Source: an uncultured Candidatus Saccharibacteria bacterium
GTDB lineage: Bacteria > Patescibacteriota > Saccharimonadia > Saccharimonadales > Saccharimonadaceae
Assembly: GCA_948648655.1 (NCBI GenBank)
Contig: CAPKVJ010000002.1
Coordinates: 1-64,000, forward strand
Reading direction: 5' to 3'
DNA length: 64,000 nucleotides
Position 1 is the first letter of the stretch, and each line of letters begins with the position of its first letter. Shown here piece by piece: positions 7,630 through 16,043 of this stretch. The notes beneath the pieces are model-generated. The model did no database searches. It saw nothing but the letters and a program-made list of their open reading frames with translations, and had not been told where the DNA came from. The position numbers were made by a program, and so were the translations under genes.

Positions 7630-9051
7630 ATGAAGAAAAGTCAAGTTTTGGCTATATTAGCCCTCGCTTTAGCAATGGGTTTGACGACCCCGATTGCGAG
7701 CGTATTTGCAACCGAAGGCGAAGTCATAGATAATACCGCCGTAGTTGATGGCGTCAGTGAAGATACCAATACAACCTCAGCCCCTCAATCGGACGACGCT
7801 GGCGATGATAGTGCTGCTGGCGCTGCTGATGGAATAACGGAAAACGTAGCTCCCGTTTCTACTCCTGCTCCTGTCACTACTACTTCAGTTGCAAACGAAG
7901 CTGATTTGCAGATGGCAATCAACGACACTAATATTACAGAAATCACCCTCACTGGGGATATTACTGTATCAAGCACGCTTACTATTAACCGCGCTGCCGA
8001 CCAAGTTCTTGTTATCAAACTAGCTGGCCATACTATTAGCGGTGGTGCCAGTACTGATTTTCGCATCTTTAGTGTTACTCGTGGAAATGTCAGATTTGAG
8101 AATGGTACTATTGATGCTTCCGCTAGCGCTGGTGGTATTGCTATCAAAATTGTTGGTCACGATGATACCGGTAGCGGCACTGATGATGGTAGCTGGGTCT
8201 ATATTGATGGTGATGTGACCATTAAGGCTGGCAGTACTTCTAGTGCTTATGGCGTAGCCATTTATCCTCAACCAGGCACCAACAAAGCTGGATTTAGTGG
8301 TGTCACTCTCAAGGGCAAAATTGATGCTACCGATGGTTCTAATGGTATTACTGTATTAGGTAGTGTCAAAGACACAGCTTATGTTCCTAATATTAGTGTC
8401 ATGGGTGGTGCCGAAATCAATGCTGGAGACACTGGTATTTATGCTGCTGGATTTTCTTGCACTTACGTCGGAGAATCAACTGTCAGAGGTGCTACTGGTA
8501 TAACTGCCAAAGCTGGGTATATCACTGTTGCTGAAAATGCGCTAGTCGAAGGAACAGGTGCTTTTACTCCTGTTCCTGATGGTGCCACACTTAACAATAA
8601 TGGCGCAGAGCCAACTGGTGCCGGCATCCAAGTTGAATCAAACGGTGCCTATGCTGGCAAAGTTAACATTATCATCGCCGGCGATTCTACTATCAAGAGC
8701 GCCACTGGCCCCGCTATCTATGGTTATGGCGACCGCGCTAATCACGAAGCTATCGAATCAGTTATCATCGAAGAAGGTTCCAAATTAGTCGCTGGCGCTG
8801 GTCAAGAAGCAATTGCTGGTGTCGCCAAAGATTCAATTGAAAATATCGAAAAATACGATCCAGGACAGGGCGAAGAAAAACCCGCTGACAAAAAAGTCGA
8901 AAAAGCACCAGGCACCGGTGTAGTCGCCGCAACTGAAAACAGCGCCCAGAAAACCGCATCTGTTATGGCAGCTATCGCAACTGCTTTGACTGTCGCTGGG
9001 ACCGCTGTCGTCATTCGTCGCAACGCTCTCTGCAATGCCAAGAAAAACTAA
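7630..9051 (+). CDS. Secreted, C-terminally anchored surface protein with beta-helix-like core
   Basis: A 473-residue protein with a signal peptide (MKKSQVLAILALALAMGLTTP, cleavage probably near VFA-TE at about 26). A Ser/Thr/Ala/Asp-rich spacer follows, then a long repeat-poor region rich in beta-branched and small residues (about 90-400). That region resembles a right-handed beta-helix or pectate-lyase-like fold (DLQMAINDTNITEITLTGDI...). The C-terminus has an APGTG motif, a hydrophobic helix (VMAAIATALTVAGTAVVI) and a basic tail, a layout that could be a variant sortase signal. A Shine-Dalgarno-like GGGAGAG precedes the ATG. It is paralogous in its N-terminal part to the next gene. Host attachment is a reasonable guess. 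Confidence 0.7.
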   Translation: MKKSQVLAILALALAMGLTTPIASVFATEGEVIDNTAVVDGVSEDTNTTSAPQSDDAGDDSAAGAADGITENVAPVSTPAPVTTTSVANEADLQMAINDTNITEITLTGDITVSSTLTINRAADQVLVIKLAGHTISGGASTDFRIFSVTRGNVRFENGTIDASASAGGIAIKIVGHDDTGSGTDDGSWVYIDGDVTIKAGSTSSAYGVAIYPQPGTNKAGFSGVTLKGKIDATDGSNGITVLGSVKDTAYVPNISVMGGAEINAGDTGIYAAGFSCTYVGESTVRGATGITAKAGYITVAENALVEGTGAFTPVPDGATLNNNGAEPTGAGIQVESNGAYAGKVNIIIAGDSTIKSATGPAIYGYGDRANHEAIESVIIEEGSKLVAGAGQEAIAGVAKDSIENIEKYDPGQGEEKPADKKVEKAPGTGVVAATENSAQKTASVMAAIATALTVAGTAVVIRRNALCNAKKN

Positions 9052-9068
9052 CATCTAAACCAAACTTG

Positions 9069-9097
9069 AAAGTCCCCACGAACACTGGGGACTTTTT
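9069..9097 (+). terminator. Rho-independent terminator
   Basis: AAAGTCCCC pairs with GGGGACTTT around a short loop and runs into TTTTT, right after the surface-protein gene. Confidence 0.85.
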
Positions 9098-9118
9098 GTG
9101 GCCGCATGCATAATGTCA

Positions 9119-9147
9119 TTGATTTTATTGCAAATCTCTGGTAGAAT
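9119..9147 (+). promoter_or_regulatory. Sigma-70-type promoter of second surface gene
   Basis: TTGATT (9119-9124), a 17-base spacer and TAGAAT (9142-9147), about 50 bases before the start codon at 9199. Confidence 0.55.
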
Positions 9148-9198
9148 AGTACTAACTTCATATAGTTAATTATATTAAAGTTGCGGGATTGTAGAATC

Positions 9199-11982
9199 AT
9201 GAAAGATAGAGACCAACTCCTCGCCATTTTTGCACTTACTTTATCTCTAGGCGTACCAGTACTAGAGTGTTTTTTGCAGGCTATATTTAGTGAAGAAAAT
9301 TACAAAATGTCAACTGGCGAGCATCATCGCAACGTTTCCTCCGAGCAAGACCTCAATGATGCTCTAAGCGATCCTGAAGTTAGCCATATTTCTCTCGGTA
9401 CAGACATTATTCTCTATCATGATCTTGTATTTAATCACGACGTTACACTTGATTTGAATGGTTGTAAACTTGCCTCACTCGCCGCTAACGCCCGCGTCAT
9501 TGATGTCGCCTATGGCAACGTCATCATCACTGGCAAGGGAAGTATTGTCGCTAATGGTCTGGGTGCTGCCGCTGTCCGTATCAAGGGTGCCACTACTTCA
9601 GACAATTTCAGCTACTCTAGTATCGTCATCGATCGAGAAGTTACACTTTATGCGCCAAATTATTACGGCCTCTTCGTGACGCCAAATTATCAAGCAGCCT
9701 ATGGTGTCTCGGTTGACTTTCGTGGCGCAATGATTGCTCGTGACGGTATTTGTATTAATGGTAATATTCGCGGTAAAGGTAACAACGCCCCCCACATCAA
9801 ACTCTCCGACGGAGCCTGCATTACTGTGGACGAGAATGATGGCATCGCAATTTATGCGTCAGGATATGGCAATTGGCAAATCGGTGCTGTCGAACTTTTT
9901 GGCGCAACTGGTGTCGGTGCCAAGATGGGCAAACTTACCTTTCAAGGCACAAAAATTATCGCCACTGGTAATTTCACTAGCCTTGAAAATTGGGAGAATA
10001 ACATCGAGAGTGCAGGTGCCGCCTTTGAATTCGACACAACTGATGATATGGACCTCGAAATCAAGATCAAAAGCGGAGAATATATTAGTCGCCAGAGTTA
10101 TACTATCATTGAAGGCGGCTGGGCGCATAGCGCAAGCGATTCACAAAAGTTCACCATCCTTGACGGTAAATTCGAGGGTGCTGCCGGAATTTTTTATGGC
10201 GTCACTGCTGACGAAATTGAAGAACAAAATGTTGCAGTATGTGGCGGTAATTTTAACGAAAACATTCGTAATTATTTGTCTTCAGACTTTGAACTAGAAT
10301 ATGATCGATCTAATCGTTATTATCACGTATACGGTGCTGCACAAGAAGCCGTTTCTCCCGATCCAGACGCTATTCTTTTTGCGACCGAATCTGATCTCCA
10401 AACCTTATTTGAAGATACGAAATATTATCTTGATCCAGAATATGCTGGTAAAGATCTCGGTGATTTGCAGCCAGACGTTGACAAAGCCCTCGCATCGCTT
10501 CGACGATCACATAAACATGCCGAGAAAATCTTGTATAGCCGAGCCCCCCGTCTTGAGCAAATCGAAGGAGCTATCCGCCGACTCAACAAGTCACTTGCTA
10601 ATCTTCAAAAAATTGAAGATGAATTGCGTGCAGATATTCTCGCCGTCATGGCTTCAGCTCGTGAGATTAATCCTGATGATTATTCCCGCTATAGTTATCA
10701 AATCCTTATGGAATCAATTGAGGATGCCGATATCTTGCTCGTGCAAAAACAAATTTCACTCACAGAACTTTACTCGGTTTTTTGTGACCTTAATATGAAT
10801 ATTGATTTACTAGATGACCCTGACGAGGATGAACTATTTGCGGACGATGGTGGGGAGATTATTAACTCTCCAGATTCAATCCTAGAAACGAGCGTCGAAG
10901 CTGAATCTGAAGTTGAGACCGAGTCGGAGCTCCCAATCGAAGAGATGGAGGATGCTGAAGATTTTCTTCAAACCGCCACCGTGCTCGGAGCATTTGCGCT
11001 TGCCGAGACTTCGGTGATTGACAAAGATTTTCTTCAAGCTCGTGAGAATCTTCGCACTATTCTCAATGCACTGACCATCCTTAATCCAAGTGATTATACT
11101 CTTGACAGTTACCAGGCTTTGCATGAAATTATTACTTCAGCCAGTGCGTTATTAAACGAACCGGCCGAAAATCTTAACACTAACTTGCTCATCGCGACCT
11201 ACAACCAAGTTAATACAATCTATCAAAATCTCGTTAAGAAATCTCATGATCCAGTCACGCGTGCTATCGACGAAGCTCGCTCCAATCTGGGGGCAATGCT
11301 CGAAGTTGCTCAAAACCTCAAATTAAGCGACTATGAAGAATCTTCTGCCGAACAATTCGGCGAACTTCAAGTTGCTATCGCCAAAGCAAAAATTGATTTG
11401 CAGAACCCTAGTATTGCGTTAAATGAAATTTTGCAAGTTATGGAAGAAATTCAACTTGCAACTACCGGGCTTAAAGGCGCGGCGGCACCCCCCGCACAAC
11501 CTGCACCCGCTAAAGAAGCTCCAATAGCTACTCAACCTATAATTCATCAGCAAGCGACAGAGCCAGCTCGTCCCGCCGCTCCGGTCGTAGTAGAAACTCA
11601 ACCCGCACCAATCCTCAATTGGTCTGCCTTGCACGAAGTCATCGCCGATATTTCTGCTCTTGAGCCGTCGGATTATACTAACGAAAGTTATTCTCGGCTT
11701 CTACAACAACTTGAATATACTAAATCTATAGCCAACGATCCGCGTTTGACTCAAAGCATTATTGACGATATTGTTTTTGAATTAAATTTATCCGTCCTTG
11801 CTCTAGTACGCATTAATCCCAGGACTGCACCTAATTCAATTTATGAAGATACTATTCTAAACCAAACCGCCGATCAACCAAAACCACTCGCCCCAAATCT
11901 ACTTATGAGTATGATGGCGGGGGCTTATGCTGGAATCGAAACTTATCGCCGCAGTCGCATTGCTGCCAAACACCGCAAATAA
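9199..11982 (+). CDS. Large surface protein: beta-helix-like domain plus FIVAR-like helical repeats
   Basis: A 927-residue protein. The N-terminus has a hydrophobic export segment (LLAIFALTLSLGVPVL). Residues about 40-400 align by eye with the beta-helix-like core of the preceding gene (SSEQDLNDALSDPEVSHISL versus ANEADLQMAINDTNITEITL). Then come acidic, helical segments with recurring LxPSDYTxxSYxxL motifs near residues 489, 627, 706 and 820. These read as FIVAR-type repeats, known from extracellular adhesins. A Pro/Ala-rich linker (about 755-800) interrupts them. The C-terminus ends with a weak hydrophobic stretch and a basic tail. The ATG at 9199 fits the export signal better than the in-frame TTG at 9181. 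Probably an adhesin. Confidence 0.7.
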   Translation: MKDRDQLLAIFALTLSLGVPVLECFLQAIFSEENYKMSTGEHHRNVSSEQDLNDALSDPEVSHISLGTDIILYHDLVFNHDVTLDLNGCKLASLAANARVIDVAYGNVIITGKGSIVANGLGAAAVRIKGATTSDNFSYSSIVIDREVTLYAPNYYGLFVTPNYQAAYGVSVDFRGAMIARDGICINGNIRGKGNNAPHIKLSDGACITVDENDGIAIYASGYGNWQIGAVELFGATGVGAKMGKLTFQGTKIIATGNFTSLENWENNIESAGAAFEFDTTDDMDLEIKIKSGEYISRQSYTIIEGGWAHSASDSQKFTILDGKFEGAAGIFYGVTADEIEEQNVAVCGGNFNENIRNYLSSDFELEYDRSNRYYHVYGAAQEAVSPDPDAILFATESDLQTLFEDTKYYLDPEYAGKDLGDLQPDVDKALASLRRSHKHAEKILYSRAPRLEQIEGAIRRLNKSLANLQKIEDELRADILAVMASAREINPDDYSRYSYQILMESIEDADILLVQKQISLTELYSVFCDLNMNIDLLDDPDEDELFADDGGEIINSPDSILETSVEAESEVETESELPIEEMEDAEDFLQTATVLGAFALAETSVIDKDFLQARENLRTILNALTILNPSDYTLDSYQALHEIITSASALLNEPAENLNTNLLIATYNQVNTIYQNLVKKSHDPVTRAIDEARSNLGAMLEVAQNLKLSDYEESSAEQFGELQVAIAKAKIDLQNPSIALNEILQVMEEIQLATTGLKGAAAPPAQPAPAKEAPIATQPIIHQQATEPARPAAPVVVETQPAPILNWSALHEVIADISALEPSDYTNESYSRLLQQLEYTKSIANDPRLTQSIIDDIVFELNLSVLALVRINPRTAPNSIYEDTILNQTADQPKPLAPNLLMSMMAGAYAGIETYRRSRIAAKHRK

Positions 11983-12048
11983 TACTTTTTTCGCCAAACT
12001 TTACACTTGTGCTTGTAATATTTTTTACTTTTTTGCTATACTCCCGAC

Positions 12049-13527
12049 ATGCGCAAGAAACTACACGCCTCATGGTGTTTTTATGCTGGAGTTTGGGGAG
12101 TTATTTTGGGTATCATCTTCAGCCAGATTTTTAGATGTATAGTTATCAAAAGCTGGCTTTGGCTAGTTGTGGCAGGAATTATGTTTTGTTTCACACTGCA
12201 CTTTGCACGGTATTGGACGATCCCGTTCGCGCTCATTGCGGGATTAATACTCGGTAACTTTCGCAGTTTCTCAATTATTTCCGGGAAAGCCTATATGTCA
12301 AATCTTGTTGATTCGACCGTCATAATATCTGGAAATATCTCCGAAGATCCAGCCATTGACAATAATAAAGCGTCTTTACGTCTCAATCATCTCGAAATTC
12401 ACTCGGAAGCTAGCGACCAACAAATAAAAGTTTCAGGTACGATTTACGTGCAACTCTCTGGTAAAATTCCAGAGCTCGAACGCTCTGACCGTATCACCTT
12501 GACAGGGAAACTCGGCTCTAATTTTGGGACTTTTATCGGCACCATGTATCGCCCCGAAATTCTAAAGGTCGAACGCGCTTCGTCTGGTGATATCCCTGCT
12601 CACATGAAGCATTGGTTTGCGAATAATATTCATGAATTTATCGCGTCACCAGAAGCTGATCTCGGTCTAGGCTATTTAGTTGGTATGAAATCTGGCCTAC
12701 CGGAAAACCTATCTACTACACTTCAGGCAGTCGGTATGACCCATGTCGTCGTTGCTTCCGGAGCTCATCTAGGAATTCTTATAAGTGCTGCCAAGAAATT
12801 ATTTGGACGTATTTCTAGATTTGCTTCCACACTTTTTTCATTACTTTTAATACTAGGATTTGTCGCCATCATTGGCCCTACTCCTTCTATGACGCGTGCA
12901 GCACTCGTTTCTTCCTTTTTGCTCATTGTCGGCTATGTCGGTCGTAAGTGGACCCCGATTCGTCTATTGAGTTTCGTCGCCATGATCACCTTGCTTCTTG
13001 ATCCTACCCACATCCTGAATCTTGGTTGGCAACTTTCGTTCGCTTCGTTCTTCGGTCTGCTGGTCATTTCACCTCGCGTCCAAAAAGCATTATACGGTGG
13101 CAAACACCCATCGTGGCTTGCGTCCATGCTGATTACGAGTTTTTCCACCAGTATCATTTGTGCGCCAATTCTTATTTATAATTTCGGAAGCGTATCGTTG
13201 TTATCTTTTGTAGCAAATCTCATCATTCTTCCGACATTACCTTATGCTATGCTTTTGACTTTTCTCACCGGTATCAGTAGTCCGATAGTTTGGTTGGGTG
13301 AGATTTTCGCCAAGTTAACCACTTATCTACTCGATTTGCATATTCTTTTAGTTAATTTTCTCGGTGAAAAGAAAATGTTTATTTTTGAACTCCCGGCCAC
13401 GAGACCAGAATTTTTCTTTATGTATATTCCAATTTTGTTTCTGCTTTGCTTCCCGATATTGCAGCGTCAAGTTCAAGCCATCGCGCAAACAAAGAAAACA
13501 TGCTATAATAAAGTTCATGAAGGTTAG
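12049..13527 (+). CDS. comEC: ComEC/Rec2-type competence membrane channel (no metallo-beta-lactamase domain)
   Basis: A 492-residue multi-pass membrane protein. The N-terminal two to three helices, a soluble OB-like region (TVIISGNISEDPAID...ITLTGKLG), and then the ComEC core GLGYLVGMKSGLPENLSTTLQAVGMTHVV with the typical VVASGAHLGILI are all visible. TPSMTRAALVS, the conserved competence-domain motif, follows. ComEC forms the pore that brings single-stranded DNA into the cell. The usual C-terminal metallo-beta-lactamase-like nuclease domain is missing; the protein ends after the helices. A TATACT box 6 bases before the ATG suggests a leaderless message. It overlaps the next gene by 11 bases. 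Confidence 0.87.
   Translation: MRKKLHASWCFYAGVWGVILGIIFSQIFRCIVIKSWLWLVVAGIMFCFTLHFARYWTIPFALIAGLILGNFRSFSIISGKAYMSNLVDSTVIISGNISEDPAIDNNKASLRLNHLEIHSEASDQQIKVSGTIYVQLSGKIPELERSDRITLTGKLGSNFGTFIGTMYRPEILKVERASSGDIPAHMKHWFANNIHEFIASPEADLGLGYLVGMKSGLPENLSTTLQAVGMTHVVVASGAHLGILISAAKKLFGRISRFASTLFSLLLILGFVAIIGPTPSMTRAALVSSFLLIVGYVGRKWTPIRLLSFVAMITLLLDPTHILNLGWQLSFASFFGLLVISPRVQKALYGGKHPSWLASMLITSFSTSIICAPILIYNFGSVSLLSFVANLIILPTLPYAMLLTFLTGISSPIVWLGEIFAKLTTYLLDLHILLVNFLGEKKMFIFELPATRPEFFFMYIPILFLLCFPILQRQVQAIAQTKKTCYNKVHEG
13504..13509 (+). promoter_or_regulatory. Internal leaderless -10 box (TGCTATAAT) inside the comEC 3' end
   Basis: TATAAT ends 7 bases before the ATG of the tsaE-tsaB fusion at 13517 and lies inside the last codons of comEC. 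Confidence 0.5.
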
Positions 13528-14416
13528 CTCTGAAGCGGAGATGCTAAAACTCGGCAATGATTTTGCCCACAAACTTAAGTTGCCGGCCATTATTGAATTG
13601 GTCGGTGATGTCGGTGCCGGTAAGACAACTTTTACGCGCGGATTAGCGGCCGGTTTGGGAATCAAAGAGCCTGTGACAAGCCCCAGTTTCACAATTTCCA
13701 AACGCTATGCTTTTGCCTCCGACGGGGAATTAGTACACTATGATTTTTATCGTCTCGAAGATCCAGGCATTATGCGCGCTGAATTGACCGAAACCTTGCG
13801 TAGTCCAAAATCAGTCATTGTCGTCGAATGGGGCGGTGGAGTTATTGACCTGCTACCAGATAATCACCTCAAGATAGAAATTATTTCTAACAACGACGGC
13901 AGCAGGGAAGTCACGATCACAGGCACGAATTCAGACCTGTGGAAAACCTGTGGAAAACCTGTGGAAAATAGTATAAATTATGTGGATAAAACTCAAAAGT
14001 CCTGTGCAAAAACAACGGAAAACTCCAAAAACACTCCAAAAACACCAGATTCTACTCAAAAACTTGCCGAGAACTTGCAAGGCGTCGAAATTTACCTTGA
14101 CACTTCGACAGACAATTGCATTTTGCGCATTAATGATCGAGGATATTCCCGGCAAGGAAGGTACGATCTGGCCGAAAAAATCTTTACTTTTATTCATGAC
14201 AAATTACAAGAGAACCATTCTGATTGGCAAAATATCACAAGAATCACTTTTTTCAGCGGGCCAGGCTCATTTACTGGTTTGCGTATCGGTGCTGCTATAG
14301 TCAACACGCTTGCCGACCAACTTGGAGTTCCGCTTTATGACCATCATGGCACAAAACGCCAAATTATCATCCCAGATTATGGGCGCGAAGCCAACATTTC
14401 TGCACCAAAAAAGTAA
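13517..14416 (+). CDS. tsaE: TsaE-TsaB fusion protein (t6A tRNA modification), TsaB part truncated
   Basis: A 299-residue fusion. Residues 1-135 are TsaE: Walker A GDVGAGKTTFTRG near 29, TSPSFTISKRY, HYDFYRLEDP and VIVVEWGGG. Residues about 192-299 match the N-terminal half of TsaB: YLDTSTDNC and GPGSFTGLRIG near 248. The two halves are joined by a Lys/Thr/Asn-rich linker coded by TGTGGAAAA repeats. TsaE, TsaB and TsaD together make threonylcarbamoyladenosine on tRNA; TsaB normally dimerises with TsaD. The TsaB part here stops after the first subdomain, so it may serve only as a TsaD-docking module. It overlaps comEC by 11 bases. Confidence 0.82.
   Translation: MKVSSEAEMLKLGNDFAHKLKLPAIIELVGDVGAGKTTFTRGLAAGLGIKEPVTSPSFTISKRYAFASDGELVHYDFYRLEDPGIMRAELTETLRSPKSVIVVEWGGGVIDLLPDNHLKIEIISNNDGSREVTITGTNSDLWKTCGKPVENSINYVDKTQKSCAKTTENSKNTPKTPDSTQKLAENLQGVEIYLDTSTDNCILRINDRGYSRQGRYDLAEKIFTFIHDKLQENHSDWQNITRITFFSGPGSFTGLRIGAAIVNTLADQLGVPLYDHHGTKRQIIIPDYGREANISAPKK
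13936..13990 (+). repeat. Tandem TGTGGAAAA repeats (11-bp period) in tsaE-tsaB linker
   Basis: TGTGGAAAA starts at 13938, 13949 and 13960, i.e. exactly every 11 bases, followed by TGTGGATAA at 13981. The block encodes KTCGKPVENS. It resembles the insertion at 2643-2700 and the DnaA-box consensus (TGTGGATAA strand). Confidence 0.65.
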
Positions 14417-14433
14417 AATTTCAATAAGTATGC

Positions 14434-14439
14434 TATAAT
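14434..14439 (+). promoter_or_regulatory. -10 box of rny promoter (TGCTATAAT)
   Basis: TATAAT preceded by TGC; the predicted start near 14446 leaves an 80-base 5' leader before rny. Confidence 0.5.
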
Positions 14440-14479
14440 AAAACTGGAATTTTATTAATTTATATTTATTTGTTACCCC

Positions 14480-14503
14480 GTCGATATAGAGAAAAATATC
14501 GAC
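14480..14503 (+). promoter_or_regulatory. Hairpin in the rny 5' leader
   Basis: GTCGATAT and ATATCGAC form a perfect 8-bp stem around an 8-base A-rich loop, 22 bases before the rny start and just upstream of its AGGAAAGG ribosome-binding site. Confidence 0.45.
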
Positions 14504-14525
14504 AAACAATTAGGAAAGGCGTGTT

Positions 14526-16043
14526 ATGAACGTATTTTTAGTAATCATCGCCCTCGTGCTCGGTGCTGGACTGGGCGCAGGCGGACTGTTTGCTTATAAC
14601 AAGAAAAATGAAAACGGCGGCAAGAATCGTGCTGACGATCTCGTACGCAAGGCCAAAAACGAAGCCTCTGACATCGTCCTCAAGGCAAAGACCGATGCCG
14701 CTGATGTGGCGGCCAAGTCGCAAGCTGAAGAGGCCGAGCGTCGCCGTGAATGGAAGAACACTGAAAATCGCCTCAGTGAGCGTGAAAATAATCTCGACAA
14801 TAAACTTGATCAACTTGAGCAAAAGACCGAACGTCTCGCCAAGCAAGAAAAAGAACTTGACGACTTAAAGAGCGAAGTGCGAGAAATTCGCAATCGCCAA
14901 CAAGAAAAACTCGAAAAAATTGCTGGTCTTTCCAAAGCAGATGCTCGTGAAAAACTCATGCAAATGACCGAGCGCGATATCAAGCAAGATCTCGTCGGAC
15001 TTGTTGCTAAAGAACAGAAAGAAATCAAACATGAAGTTGATGAGACTGCACAAGCTATTCTCTTAACTGCGATGGAGCGCATGTCGTCAGAAGTTACTGC
15101 TGACCGCACCGTTACTGCTCTCAAATTGCCAGATGATGACATGAAAGGTCGCATTATTGGCAAAGAAGGTCGTAATATTCAAGCTCTTCAACGCGCGACG
15201 GGTGTCGATATTATGGTGGATGATACCCCAGGCATGGTTGTACTTTCGAGCTTTGATCCAATTCGTCGCCAAGTCGCCCGCTATGCCCTTGAACGCTTGA
15301 TGAAAGATGGGCGTATTAACCCCAGCTCTATCGAAGAAGCTGTTGCCAAAGCCGAGCGAGAAATTGAAAAAGAAGTTGTCCGTGCTGGTGAAGATGCCGC
15401 TCGTGAAGTTGGTGTCGTCGGCATCCCGCGCGAACTTTTACATTTGCTCGGTGAATTGAAGTTTCGTACTAGTTACGGCCAAAACGTTTTACTTCATTCC
15501 GTCGAGATGGCGCACATTGCAGGCATGATTGCGGAAGAAATTGGTGCCAATAAGCGCGTCGCCAAGACCGCTACTCTCTTGCACGATATTGGAAAAGCCG
15601 TTACCCACAAGATTGAAGGTAAGCACGCCGAGATTGGTGCTGAACTCGCCAAGAAGTATGGTATGCCAGATGACGTCGTTCACGCTATGGCGGCCCACCA
15701 CAACGATATCGAGCCGACTACGCCCGAAGCCCTCATCGTAAAAATCGTCGATTCATTGTCGGCTGCTCGTCCTGGCGCGCGTAATATTTCTGCCGAAAAC
15801 TTTGCCGAACGCATGCGTGATCTTGAGAATATCGCTACCAGTTTTCCAGGCATCGACAAAGCCTATGCAATCTCTGCTGGTCGAGAAATTCGTGTCATTG
15901 TCGAGCCAAAGCAAATCGATGATTTATCAGCTCTCAAATTAGCTCGTGACATTGCCAACAAAATCGAAGCGACTATGTCTTATCCTGGCGTCATCAAAGT
16001 AAACGTCATTCGGGAGACGCGTGCAGTAGAATATGCCAAGTAA
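14526..16043 (+). CDS. rny: Ribonuclease Y
   Basis: A 505-residue membrane-anchored endoribonuclease that starts mRNA decay. In order: N-terminal transmembrane helix (VFLVIIALVLGAGLGAGGLFAY), long coiled coil (about 35-190), KH domain with GRIIGKEGRNIQALQ near 207, and HD phosphodiesterase domain with HSVEMAHIAG and LLHDIGKA near 352 (HD motif), then AAHHNDIEP. Length and order are standard. It overlaps the following membrane-protein gene by 11 bases, so the two are co-translated. The leader hairpin could be a target for feedback control. Confidence 0.95.
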   Translation: MNVFLVIIALVLGAGLGAGGLFAYNKKNENGGKNRADDLVRKAKNEASDIVLKAKTDAADVAAKSQAEEAERRREWKNTENRLSERENNLDNKLDQLEQKTERLAKQEKELDDLKSEVREIRNRQQEKLEKIAGLSKADAREKLMQMTERDIKQDLVGLVAKEQKEIKHEVDETAQAILLTAMERMSSEVTADRTVTALKLPDDDMKGRIIGKEGRNIQALQRATGVDIMVDDTPGMVVLSSFDPIRRQVARYALERLMKDGRINPSSIEEAVAKAEREIEKEVVRAGEDAAREVGVVGIPRELLHLLGELKFRTSYGQNVLLHSVEMAHIAGMIAEEIGANKRVAKTATLLHDIGKAVTHKIEGKHAEIGAELAKKYGMPDDVVHAMAAHHNDIEPTTPEALIVKIVDSLSAARPGARNISAENFAERMRDLENIATSFPGIDKAYAISAGREIRVIVEPKQIDDLSALKLARDIANKIEATMSYPGVIKVNVIRETRAVEYAK

